From: Geoalkalibacter subterraneus
GTDB lineage: Bacteria; Desulfobacterota; Desulfuromonadia; Desulfuromonadales; Geoalkalibacteraceae
Assembly: GCF_000827125.1 (NCBI RefSeq)
Contig: NZ_CP010311.1
Coordinates: 1,798,001 to 1,862,000 of the forward strand
Direction of reading: 5' to 3'
Length of the DNA stretch: 64,000 nt
The position numbers were made by a program, and so were the translations under genes. The notes below the pieces were generated by a model. It searched no databases. It was not told the DNA's origin and worked only from the letters and a program-made list of their open reading frames with translations. Of the stretch, positions 43,566 through 53,000 are shown piece by piece; the stretch's first letter is position 1, and each line of letters opens with the position of its first letter.

Positions 43566-43982
43566 ATGTCGGGCCAGGATGTCCGCTGGCAACAGCGGCT
43601 TAACAACCTTAAAAAGGCGTTCGCTCAACTCGAAAAGTTCATCGTCAAAGGAGATCTGTCAGAACTGGAAATGCAGGGGCTGGTCAAGGCTTTTGAATAC
43701 ACCTACGAGCTGGCCTGGACGACGATGAAGGATTTTTTGGAATTTCGCGGTCAGACTGGTATCTATGGTTCCAGGGATGCAATTCGCAAGGCATTTCAGC
43801 TTGCCTTGGTAGAGGACGGCAACCTTTGGATGGATATGCTGCAAAGCCGGAATAAAACCTCACATACCTACAATGAAGAGACTGCCAGAGAAATTTGTCA
43901 GGCAGTCACAGAGGACTATTATCCGGCTTTCGCACAACTGATAGATAAGCTTGATGGCCTCAGGTCGGAATATGACAGCTGA
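43566..43982 (+). CDS. HI0074-type nucleotidyltransferase-binding HEPN protein, module 6
   Basis: 138 residues, paralogous in layout to module 5: DVRWQQRLNNLKKAFAQLEK, FEYTYELAWTTMKDFLEFRG, and RNKTSHTY with R95, H100 and Y102 forming R-X4-H-X-Y. AGGGAGAAATT precedes the ATG. Its MNT partner begins 11 bp before its stop. Probably the toxin-like or substrate-binding half of the pair. Confidence 0.9.
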   Translation: MSGQDVRWQQRLNNLKKAFAQLEKFIVKGDLSELEMQGLVKAFEYTYELAWTTMKDFLEFRGQTGIYGSRDAIRKAFQLALVEDGNLWMDMLQSRNKTSHTYNEETAREICQAVTEDYYPAFAQLIDKLDGLRSEYDS

Positions 43983-44322
43983 CAATGAATTTGGTATCTC
44001 ACCAACCGACTTAGCCAGAATTGTCGGTGTGTTTGAGCACCATGAAGATATTGACGAGGTTGTCCTCTATGGTTCGCGTGCCAAGGGCAATTATCGGCCA
44101 GGATCAGATATCGATCTGACCCTGTGCGGGGAGAATCTCAATCTTAGGACTCTAAACCGGGTCAGCAATGATCTGGATGACCTGTTGCTCCCATACAGTT
44201 TTGATGTCTCGATCTACAGTCAAATAGAAAATGAGGATTTAATTGATCATATTCAGAGGGTTGGAGTGACGATTTATCGCGTGTCTGGTGAGCGTCTGAG
44301 ACAAGTGAACCCTTTGGGTTGA
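43972..44322 (+). CDS. HI0073-type nucleotidyltransferase, module 6
   Basis: 116 residues from the ATG at 43972. Motif GSRAKG at 34-39, GSDIDLTL with D46 and D48, and a later FDVSIYSQI with the third acidic residue. Partner of the HI0074-type protein of module 6. It is the last gene of the island; the following 190 bp have no gene. Confidence 0.9.
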   Translation: MTADNEFGISPTDLARIVGVFEHHEDIDEVVLYGSRAKGNYRPGSDIDLTLCGENLNLRTLNRVSNDLDDLLLPYSFDVSIYSQIENEDLIDHIQRVGVTIYRVSGERLRQVNPLG

Positions 44323-44421
44323 TAAAATGTGTGCTCCGCTTGCCCTTCATTGACTGCGTTACCCCATAAATGGTGCTGGCTCTGCAGGAACCTGGTCCCC
44401 TGGTAAATTACATAAGGTAAT

Positions 44422-44440
44422 CCCCCGGCTTTGCCGGGGG
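44422..44440. repeat. Perfect short palindrome CCCCCGG-N5-CCGGGGG
   Basis: A 7-bp stem with a 5-base loop, without a following T tract, downstream of module 6. It may be a REP-like element or a weak terminator. The adjacent TTACATAAGGTAAT resembles the abiE operator half-site, possibly by chance. Confidence 0.45.
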
Positions 44441-44513
44441 TACCTGACTGTGACCTCGATGGGATCTGCTTTCCCGCCTGCCCCCATTCGGCAATTTATT
44501 TCGAAGACTGAAG

Positions 44514-45173
44514 ATGAATTTGAATGCGGGACACGAACGTGAAGGGGTTATTAAGTTCAACTGCCTTCATACAGAAGGCCCCCTGCCTGTCGAAAAAGGG
44601 CTGCCGCAGCTTCTGGCCTGGCGCAGGATTCTTCATGGCCTGGGCCTGATTGGGCAGACCCCCGAGCGTTACGATGGGTACGGATTCGGCAATATCAGCG
44701 TGCGTGTCGGCGAAAGCGGGTTTCTCGTTACGGGAACCCAGACCGGTGCGCCGCTTGCACTGACCCCGCAGCAATGCGTTTTGGTTACGGCCTGGGATAC
44801 CCGCCGCAATGAGATCCGCTCCCAGGGGCCGGTTCGCCCCTCATCGGAATCCATGACTCATGCTGTTCTGTATGAACTCGACCCTTTGCTGGGCTGCGTG
44901 ATTCATGCCCATTGCCCGGATATCTGGCACAAGGGAGATGCGCTGGGGTTGCCGGCCACCCGCAGTGAAGTGCCTTACGGCACACCGGAGATGGCCGAGG
45001 AGGTTCGCCGGTTATGGCGTGAAACCGATGCACCGTCCCGGGGGATTTTTGTCATGGCGGGGCATGAGGATGGGGTTGTGTCTTATGGGGACGATGCTCA
45101 GGCCGCAGGAAATATAATGGTTGATCATCTGGCGCGCGCCTACGCCCTCGAACATGAAGAAAGCCGCCGCTGA
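44514..45173 (+). CDS. Class II aldolase/adducin family protein
   Basis: 219 residues. Family marks are GFGNISVR, FLVTGTQTGAP, the SSESMTHAVLYEL block with HAHCPDIW (zinc-binding His pair) and IFVMAGHEDGVVSYG with a further His. Such enzymes cleave or form aldol bonds on sugar phosphates, or do related chemistry (for example methylthioribulose dehydratase). The substrate is unknown here. The next element is an IS, so its downstream context is lost. Confidence 0.88.
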   Translation: MNLNAGHEREGVIKFNCLHTEGPLPVEKGLPQLLAWRRILHGLGLIGQTPERYDGYGFGNISVRVGESGFLVTGTQTGAPLALTPQQCVLVTAWDTRRNEIRSQGPVRPSSESMTHAVLYELDPLLGCVIHAHCPDIWHKGDALGLPATRSEVPYGTPEMAEEVRRLWRETDAPSRGIFVMAGHEDGVVSYGDDAQAAGNIMVDHLARAYALEHEESRR

Positions 45174-45186
45174 ACTTCATCCGGGC

Positions 45187-47108
45187 AAGGCAAATTTGTT
45201 CTAATTGCATCCAGCAGCCGAGCGCCTGCTTCTTGTATTATCGGTCATTCGCAGGTAGTCGAAGACGGCGCGGGGGTTCATGGCGAGCATCCTCATTTTC
45301 TGCGCAACGCTGCCGACGCTTTTTGATTTAATCAGACCGACCGCGAAGCGTCGGAGCCGGGTGATGTTTTCCGGCCCATGGCCGGTGCGTATCCGGCTTC
45401 GGTCTTCGTCGTAATTCCAGTCAATGATGTAGTGGCAGCTGTTTTCTATGCACCAGTGGTTGCGATTAGTCTTGAGGATGCGCTGGGCGTCGGCCTGCTG
45501 CGGTGTGTGGCTGGTGATTCCGTAAACGGTTTCGGTTGAGACTTTCCCGCTCTTTTTGTTGACCCTTTCGCGTTCGACCATGAAAGCCTGACCGACGTGA
45601 GGAAAGTCGAGATAGTCGTTGAGCTCGGCGGTGACCCAGATCCTCCGCGTCTCGATTCGGCCATGGTCGGAGTCGACGGTGACAGCGTGAGGTTCTTGGC
45701 GGCCATGAAAATACAGGGTGAGGTCTTCGAGGAGCCGGGGCTGATTGCCTTTGACGGTGAAATGGTAATGGGCCTGCCTGTCTTCGACCAGGTAGCGGGC
45801 CAATCGGCGTTGCGTCAATAGGGCGTCGGCGCTGATGGTCTTGCCTTCGATGCTGATCGCCTCGAGCAAGGGGATGGCCATTTTGATTTCGTTCGTTTGC
45901 TTGACCTCGTCGCTGCCATCGTCTATCGGCAGGAGGCCGACTTTTTTTGGGTGTGGCAGGTTTTGGTCTCGTGGCCGATCGCGCTCATGATATGCGTCTT
46001 GCGGCCTTGCTCGTCGGTGGCGTTGCACATGGTCTTGCCGTCGATGGCGAGGCTTTCATCCGCGCCTGCGTAAGCCTCGTTCCAACGTTGAAAGCTGCGG
46101 TCGAGATGATCCGGATCGACCCTGATGAGGATATCGCGGATGATGTATTCGCTCGGGACAAGGTACTGCCCTTGTTTTTTACGGCATCCGAAGCGCTCGC
46201 GCGCCTTGGGGCCAAGACTTTTGGCCCAATCGGAAATCGCCTTGTACCCGCGCATCCCGCAAAGCGTCGCCCCGGCGGCAATGGCCAAAACGGTGGACAG
46301 CCGGTGGCGTTTCCCTGCGGCGCGGCGCGGGTCGGGGATGTCGGTGAAAAACTCTGGCAAGGATCGCATTTGATCGGCTGTCAACAACATTTTCACGTCT
46401 CCTGGACAATAGGGCGCCCCAAGCAGGGGGCGGGACAAGAGCGATTGGGCATTGGACTGCAGCGCACGAACAAACACCATCTTCGGGGACTGTGCGAGGT
46501 TGCTATAACCTTGACGGGTTCGGCGAAATCCCTTGGTCTGACCCAGGCATAGCCAATTGGCCGCCTTGTAAACCGTGCCTTGATAGCGCTGCGGATCGAC
46601 AAAGGTCTCCATCAGCACAAGCGGATGGCCAAAGCGCTCCAGCCAGTCGCGCTGGATTCTTTGTTCGCACAGCGCCAAGACGCGCGAGCCCAGATTGGGC
46701 AAATGCCACTGCGGCAGGATCAGAAAACGGCTATTGTTGGCAACCAGCTTCAAGCGGTCATATTGGCGCCGATGATCCCAGCCAATCCACTGGTCGCGAA
46801 CGGCGCACTTCAAGGCCGCAGCGGAAAAGCTCAGCAAAGCGACCCACTGCTGGCGCAATATGGCAACGTACCAGAGGGTTTCGCCGATCTTGGGCAGATC
46901 TCCCAGATAATGATGCGCTTGCATTGTCTCCCGATATCGGTCCTCCTCGAGGGCTGAAACGGGTCGTACATGGATTTCTTTCAGATTCACGACAGGGTCT
47001 CCAAGGGCAAAGGACGAACCCTTTATACCCCATCGGAGAACAAATGACCAGAACTTTATGCTGGGGCAAGGCTTAGAGCGTGTTCCCGGGAGGGAACAAA
47101 TTCGCCCT
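45187..47108 (-). mobile_element. ISAs1-family insertion sequence with a DUF4338 fusion
   Basis: Ends are placed by imperfect inverted repeats reading inward: AGGCAAATTTGTTC on the left and AGGGCGAATTTGTTC on the right. The single transposase gene runs on the minus strand and ends within the left repeat region. No clear target-site duplication is visible. The right end is only about a dozen bases from the next IS. Confidence 0.65.
45201..46990 (-). pseudogene. DUF4338 (DruA-like)-ISAs1 transposase fusion, frameshifted at A7
   Basis: Reading starts at a GTG at 46990 (GGAGA upstream). About 215 residues of DUF4338 come first (SRFLILPQWHLPNLGSRVL, LMETFVDPQRYQG, AANWLCLG). The ISAs1 domain follows with LPEFFTDIPDPRRAAGKRHRL, the first catalytic Asp in LAIDGKTMCN, and, after a frameshift, ISADALLTQR and the C-terminal SRIRTGHGPENITRLRR. 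The two frames join at a run of seven A (T7 at 45942-45948). One extra A would restore a single frame, so this is a disabling deletion, a slippage site or an assembly error. Confidence 0.75.
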
Positions 47109-47271
47109 GCTGGCACTCATCAGTGCTGACGCATGAAATTCCCTACGCCGATAAACAGCGCTACTCCGGGGGGACTCTAAAATATTTTGTCGCAAAACAA
47201 CCCTAGACAACGCTTCGGCTTTTCGCTAAGGTAGCGTGGCATGACTGTGATTTCACCCAGGAGGCTGCGCC

Positions 47272-48156
47272 ATGAGAGACGAGAGGAAGCAACTGGTTCA
47301 CTGCGGGAGAACCATCGGTCCTGAAGAAGTGGAGGCGATTCAGGAAACGGTTTCGACATGTTCAGGATTGAGCCGATTCGAACTGGCATTTACCATTTGT
47401 GAGCACCTGGATTGGCGCACCGCTTCGGGGAGTTTGAAGAGGGATGCCTGCCTGAAGCTACTGGAGAAGCTCGAACAGCAGGGATTGCTGAAGCTTCCGC
47501 GGAAGCGGACCATCGCCCCGGGAGCGGGGCTGAAGAAGCAGCCGAAGCCGACGCGCAGAACGGAGGCGACCACGGCGGTAAAAGGCAGCGTCGCAGAGAT
47601 CGGACCGGTTCGGCTGGCAGGGGCGGACAGCAAGGATGCGGCCGATCTATGGAACGAGTATGTGAGCCGCTATCACTACCTGGGGTACACGCCTCCCATC
47701 GGCTGTTTCCAACGCTACTTCATCGAGAGCGAGAGGGGGCTTTTGGGGTGTCTGCTGTTTTGCGGCGCGGCGAAGTCGTTGCAGGAGCGGGATCGCTTTA
47801 TCGGCTGGAGCAAGGATGAGCGACTGAGGAACCTGGGGTTCGTCATCAACAACAGCCGTTTTCTGGTGTTTCCCTGGGTACAGGTGAAAAACCTGGCAAG
47901 CCACACCTTAGGGAAGGCGGCAAGGCGCATCGGGGACGATTGGCACAAACGTTGGGGATATCGGCCGCTGCTGTTGGAAACGTTCGTGGACCCTGAGCTT
48001 TATGCAGGGACCTGTTATCTGGCAGCGAACTGGCAGTACCTGGGGATGACGACCGGCCAAGGTCTGGCGCGCAGGGGAAAGAGCTACAGCACGACCCCCA
48101 AGAAGATCTTCGTGAAGCCGCTTGCGGGAGATTTCCGCGGCGCGCTTTGCTCGTAG
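47272..48156 (+). CDS. DUF4338 (DruA-like) protein carried by an IS
   Basis: 294 residues. The N-terminal 80 residues look like a winged-helix-type region (GLSRFELAFTICEHLDWR, LEKLEQQGLL). The DUF4338 domain follows, with RYHYLGYTPPIG, NNSRFLVFPWVQVKNLASH, LLLETFVDPELYAGT and AANWQYLG. DUF4338 is the domain of DruA in the Druantia anti-phage system; here it sits 18 bp upstream of a transposase inside inverted repeats, so a role in transposition or target choice is likelier than defence. Activity is unknown. Confidence 0.85.
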   Translation: MRDERKQLVHCGRTIGPEEVEAIQETVSTCSGLSRFELAFTICEHLDWRTASGSLKRDACLKLLEKLEQQGLLKLPRKRTIAPGAGLKKQPKPTRRTEATTAVKGSVAEIGPVRLAGADSKDAADLWNEYVSRYHYLGYTPPIGCFQRYFIESERGLLGCLLFCGAAKSLQERDRFIGWSKDERLRNLGFVINNSRFLVFPWVQVKNLASHTLGKAARRIGDDWHKRWGYRPLLLETFVDPELYAGTCYLAANWQYLGMTTGQGLARRGKSYSTTPKKIFVKPLAGDFRGALCS

Positions 48157-48174
48157 CAGGCAGGGGGTGGCGCC

Positions 48175-49704
48175 ATGGGCAAAGCGAGCCGCCGTGCGAA
48201 CCGCGAAGAGATCAAGGCGAAGGCAAGGCAGAGAAAACGCGCGCAGAAGGAACTCGGACGCAAGCAGGAAGAAGAGGGGTTGAAGAGGGCCTCCCACGCC
48301 ACGATCGCCAACCGCAAGAGCGGCTATAAAAGCGTGGAGGAGGAGGGTCTTGCCCGCAACGAGGCGGCCTGGGAGCAGCTCAAGGTGTTTCGCGGCCAGT
48401 TGCCGGTGCTTTTGAGGCGATTGTCGGCGATACCGGATCCGAGAACCGCGAAGAAGACCAAGCACAAGCTATCCGTGCTGCTGATGTTGGGAATTCTGTC
48501 GTTCGTGCTGCAGATGGCATCCTCGCGGGAGGTGACCAGGGAAATGAGCCGTCCGATGCTCTGGGAGAACCTGAAGGCCCTGTTTCCCGAACTCGAAGAG
48601 ACCCCCCACCATGACACCCTCAAGAGGGTATTGTCACAAATCGAGGTGGACCAGATCGCGTCGGTACAGCTGGAATTGATCCGGAAGTGGATACGAAACA
48701 AGAAGTTTTCCCGATACTTGGTCAATAATTGCTATCCCGTTGCGGTAGACGGTACGCAGAAGATGGCGCGCGGCTGGCTTTGGGACGAAGAATGCCTGCA
48801 ACGCACGTTCAATAGAGGGCAGAGCGCGGAGCAGACGCAGTACTACGTCTATGTCCTGCAGGCGAATCTCGCCTTTTCCGGCGGGATGAGCATTCCCTTG
48901 ATGAGCGAGTTCCTGTGCCATACGCAAGGAGATTCGCACAGGAGCAAGCAGGACTGCGAGCTGAAAGCTTTTTATCGATTGGCTGCGAGGCTCAAAGAGG
49001 CGTTTCCGGCGCTGCGGATCATGTTGTTGCTGGACGGGCTCTATGCGAACGGGCCAGTCATGGAGCTGTGCCGCCGGAACAAATGGCAGTACATGATCGT
49101 GCTGAAGGACGACGCCTTGCCGAGCACGGTGAAGGAATTTCAGGCCCTGGCACGGCTTGAGCCGAAGAACCGGCATTTTCAAACCTGGGGCGGCAGGCAG
49201 CAGCGTTTCAGATGGGCAAACAGGATAGAGTACAGCTTCGGGGCGAACGGCAGGAAGCGGGAGATCGTAAACGTCGTCGAATGTCTGGAGAGCTGGCAAG
49301 AGATTGGCAACCAGGGGTGCGACGTGGTGGAAAAGACCAGCCGGCACCTCTGGCTATCGAGTGAGCCCCTCGACCGATGGAACCTCCACGAGCGGTGCAA
49401 TCTGGGCGCACGCTCGCGCTGGGGGGTCGAAACAGGCTTCCTGGTAGAGAAGCACCACGGCTACCAATACGAGCACTGTTTTAGCCATGATTGGAACGCG
49501 ATGAAGGGTTTCCATTATCTGATGCAATTGGGGCACATGTTCAACATCATGGCGAGGTATTCGGAAAAGATCGCCAGAATCATTCGGGAGACCGGGGTGC
49601 GGGGATTGATCCGCTTGGTACGCGAAACGATAGCGAGTCCGTGGCTCAATCAGGCGTGGATCCGCGAGCAGATTGCTGCCCCTTTCCAGTTACGGCTGAC
49701 ATAA
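48175..49704 (+). CDS. DDE transposase of the 47.1-49.9 kb IS
   Basis: 509 residues. A very basic N-terminus (KASRRANREEIKAKARQRK) suggests DNA contact. The IPDPRTAKKTKHKLSVLLML block resembles the ISAs1 N-terminal region, but the catalytic core differs: D192 in AVDGTQKMARG, D287 in LLLDGLYANG, and a probable Glu in RWGVETGFLVEKHHGY. The family is not resolved; it may be related to IS4/ISAs1. No frameshift is seen, so this IS could be active. Confidence 0.85.
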   Translation: MGKASRRANREEIKAKARQRKRAQKELGRKQEEEGLKRASHATIANRKSGYKSVEEEGLARNEAAWEQLKVFRGQLPVLLRRLSAIPDPRTAKKTKHKLSVLLMLGILSFVLQMASSREVTREMSRPMLWENLKALFPELEETPHHDTLKRVLSQIEVDQIASVQLELIRKWIRNKKFSRYLVNNCYPVAVDGTQKMARGWLWDEECLQRTFNRGQSAEQTQYYVYVLQANLAFSGGMSIPLMSEFLCHTQGDSHRSKQDCELKAFYRLAARLKEAFPALRIMLLLDGLYANGPVMELCRRNKWQYMIVLKDDALPSTVKEFQALARLEPKNRHFQTWGGRQQRFRWANRIEYSFGANGRKREIVNVVECLESWQEIGNQGCDVVEKTSRHLWLSSEPLDRWNLHERCNLGARSRWGVETGFLVEKHHGYQYEHCFSHDWNAMKGFHYLMQLGHMFNIMARYSEKIARIIRETGVRGLIRLVRETIASPWLNQAWIREQIAAPFQLRLT

Positions 49705-50001
49705 AAGAGGGTCAACCACACCTATCGCCGCAGGCGAAGGGGTAGGTACGCCCTGAATCAGGGGAAACAGCACGTGAGAAGCTCCGCCCACCCTGGGGCA
49801 GATGTCTCTGGGGTCATTCGGACAGCATTACGCCTCAAATTTCCCGCCGAGGCGTTGAGCACAGGCGCGGGTCATCGCTTCATGCGTCAGCACTGAGTAA
49901 AAGGCTCTTTGCAAGGCAGATGAATCTGTCCTATGTTAATGCCGTGAGGGACAACAACCCCTCACTCCTGACGCCTCACCCCTCACGACCCACAGGTGCC
50001 C

Positions 50002-53000
50002 ATGTCGCATTTTCGCCTCCATACCAGTAATCGCCTCGAAACCCTCTTCGACCGCCTGGCCGAAATTGTGGCGGTGCCGGCCGGCTCGCCGCTGACCCCG
50101 GAAGTGATCGTCGTGCAGAGCCGCGGCATGCAGCGCTGGCTGTCTCTGCGTCTGGCAGAGCGTTTCGGGGTGTGGAGCAACGACGAGAAAAGCTTTCCCT
50201 TCCCCAATGCGTTTATCTGGGATATCTTCCGTCGCCTTCTGCCCGAGCTGCCGCGCAGCAGCGCATTCGAGCCGGATACCCTGACCTGGCGCATCATGGC
50301 GGCCCTGCCGGAGTTGATCGAAGAGGGCGGATTCGATGCCCCCCGCCGATATTTCCGAAGCGGCAGCGACCCTCTCAAGCTGTACCAGTTCGCCCGGCGC
50401 ATGGCCGATCTTTTTGATCAGTACACGGTTTATCGACCGGAAATGCTGCGTGCCTGGGAGCAGGGCGGCGGCGATGAGGACGAGCCCTGGCAGGCGGTTC
50501 TATGGCGCCGCCTGGCGGGAGAGGGTCGCCCGGCGCACAAAGGCGCGGTACTGGAGACTTTTCTGGAAATGGCCGAGTCGGGCGCTGTCGCACAGGAGCA
50601 GCTTCCTGCCCGGGTTGCCATTTTCGGCATTCCTTCGCTGCCCCCCATGCATCTGGCGGTCTTCCAGGCACTGGCGCATTACGTCGAAATCAACCTGTTT
50701 CTGCTCAATCCCTCCCGGGAGTACTGGGGGGATATCGTCTCCGCCAGGGAGGCGGTGAGGCGCAAGCGTCAGCTTTCTTTCGACGGGTTCATCGAGTCCG
50801 ATCTTTATTTAAGCGCGGGCAATCCCCTGCTGGCTTCCCTGGGCGGGCTGGGACGGGATTTTTTCCGCATGCTGCTTGAAAATCTCGATTTCGAAGAGGA
50901 GCATTCCTGCTTCGGAGAACCCGTCGAGAACAGTCTCCTGCACGCCTTGCAGTCCGACATCCTCATGCTGCGGGAGCGTCCCGGCCGCAATGCTCCCCGG
51001 CTGACGATCGGCGCTGACGATCCTTCCGTGCGGATTCACTCCTGCCACAGCCCTCTGCGGGAGATGGAGATTCTGCACGATCAGCTGCTTGATCTCTTTA
51101 ACCGCAATGCCGACCTGAAACCCAACGATATCGTGGTGATGATTCCGGACATCGAGACGTATGGGCCATATATCAGCGCTGTTTTCGAGGGGATGGGCGA
51201 TGAGCGTCGCATCCCGTTCCGCATCGCCGACCGCGGCATGCGCGGGCAGAACGAGGCGGCGGATGCCTTTCTCAAGATTCTCGCTCTGCCCGGCGGACGC
51301 TGCGGCGCTGCCCAGGTGCTTGATATTCTGGAAGCGCCTGCGGTGCTGCATTCGGCAGGGATGACCGTTGGCGACCTCGATGTGGTGCGCGGCTGGGTGC
51401 GTGAAACGGGCATTCGCTGGGGGATCGACGCACAGGACCGGCAGCGGCAGGGCGTCCCCGCCTATGAGCAGAACAGCTGGCGCGCCGGCCTCGATCGCCT
51501 GCTGCTCGGTTATGCCTGCGGCGATGGGGATCGCCTGCTGGACGGGATTCTTCCCTTCGCCCCGGTTGAAGGAGGCCAGGCCCATCCGCTCGGTTCATTT
51601 GTCGATTACGCTGAAAAACTTTTCGCCGTCGCCGGCGATCTGCATAAGTTACGCTCTCCCGCGCAGTGGGCCGATTTTCTTGAAGAGGTGCTTGATCTCT
51701 TTTTTCAGCCCAGCCGTGATTTCGAGGAAGAGCTGGAAGCGCTGCGGCAGCAGGTGCGGCGGCTGCGTGAGCATGCCGGCGCGGCCCAGTACGAGACTGA
51801 TATCCCGTTGGAGGTGGTGCGCAACTGCCTGGACGAGGCGCTGCAGCAGAGTGCGTCCGCGCATGGGTTTCTGGCCGGCGGGGTGACCTTCTGCGCTTTG
51901 CTGCCGATGCGCGCCATTCCGTTCCGAGTGGTGGTTCTTGCGGGAATGAACGACGGCGTTTTCCCACGCACGCCCCAGCCGGCAGGGTTCGATCTTATTG
52001 CGCGGCGGCCCCGGCCCGGGGATCGCTCGGTGCGCTCCGAGGACCGTTACCTCTTTCTCGAAGCTCTGGTCTCCGCGCGGGAACATCTGCTGATCTCCTA
52101 CGTGGGGCAGAGCGTGCGTGACGGCAGTTCCCTTCCGCCCTCGGTGCTGGTCAGCGAGCTGCTCGATGTGATCGAGCGGGGCTTTCAACTGAAAGAGGGC
52201 CGCCTGCTCGATCAGCTGGTGGTTGAGCACCGGCTGCAGGCCTTTCATCCTGCCTATTTCGCCGAGAACAGCGGGTTATTCAGCTACTCGCGGGAAAATG
52301 CAGCCGCCCGTGTTGCGCGTTCCTCCGCCTCCCGCAGCCCGCAGTCGCTGGTCGGCGATCCCCTGGAAGTGACTGATGACACGAATGATGTTTCGGTGGA
52401 CGACCTGGTTCGCTTCTTTCGTCACCCGACGCGCTTTTTCCTCGACCGCCGCCTGGGAATCAGGTTGGGGGAGGCGCAGGCGCCGCTGAACGAGCGTGAA
52501 CCGCTGGAACTTGACGGACTCGAAAATTTCCGCCTGATGAATGCCCTGGTTGAAGATCATCTGGCCGAGCGGGCCCATGCCCACGATACGCGGTACTACC
52601 AGGCCCAGGGTGTGCTGCCGCCGGGCGCTGCCGGTGAAGCGCTGTTTGCCCGATGTTCCCGCCAGGCGCAGCAGTTTTCCGAACGGCTGCAGTCATGGCG
52701 AGACGAACAATCCCCCCGGCTCGACATCGAACTTAGTCTGGGCGGGTATCGTCTGCATGGGCGCCTGAATCCTGGCGGACGGGAGAGTCTTCTGCGTTGC
52801 CGCTTCGGCAGAATCCGCGGGGGCGACCTTCTGGAAGCGTGGATCTGTCATCTGATCATGGCGTGCTGCGGCAACGCGTGCGAAACCGTTCTTGTGGGGC
52901 GTGACGAAGGATGGCGAATTCCTCCGCCGGATGATGGGGTGACTCCGCTTGAAGCTTTGCTCAGCCTCTATGGAGAGGGCTGCCGCCGCCTGCTGCACTT

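Larger units (their letters stand above)
47121..49895 (+). mobile_element. Insertion sequence with separate DruA-like and DDE transposase genes
   Basis: Bounded by perfect 17-bp inverted repeats CAGTGCTGACGCATGAA (47121-47137) and its complement (49879-49895). It carries two genes in the same direction, 18 bp apart. A non-coding tail of about 190 bp follows the transposase. No target duplication is obvious. Confidence 0.75.

Noticed and set aside
38276-44322. Integron-type cassette array or CRISPR array
   Set aside because: No integrase, no attC-like folded sites at regular spacing, and repeats are too few and irregular for CRISPR.
44407-44440. Second AbiE-type operator plus terminator
   Set aside because: Only one half-site resembles the abiE repeat and the palindrome has no T tract; no AbiE gene is near.
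47272-48156. Druantia anti-phage system
   Set aside because: Only the DruA-like gene is present, inside IS inverted repeats beside a transposase; no druB-E or druH genes.
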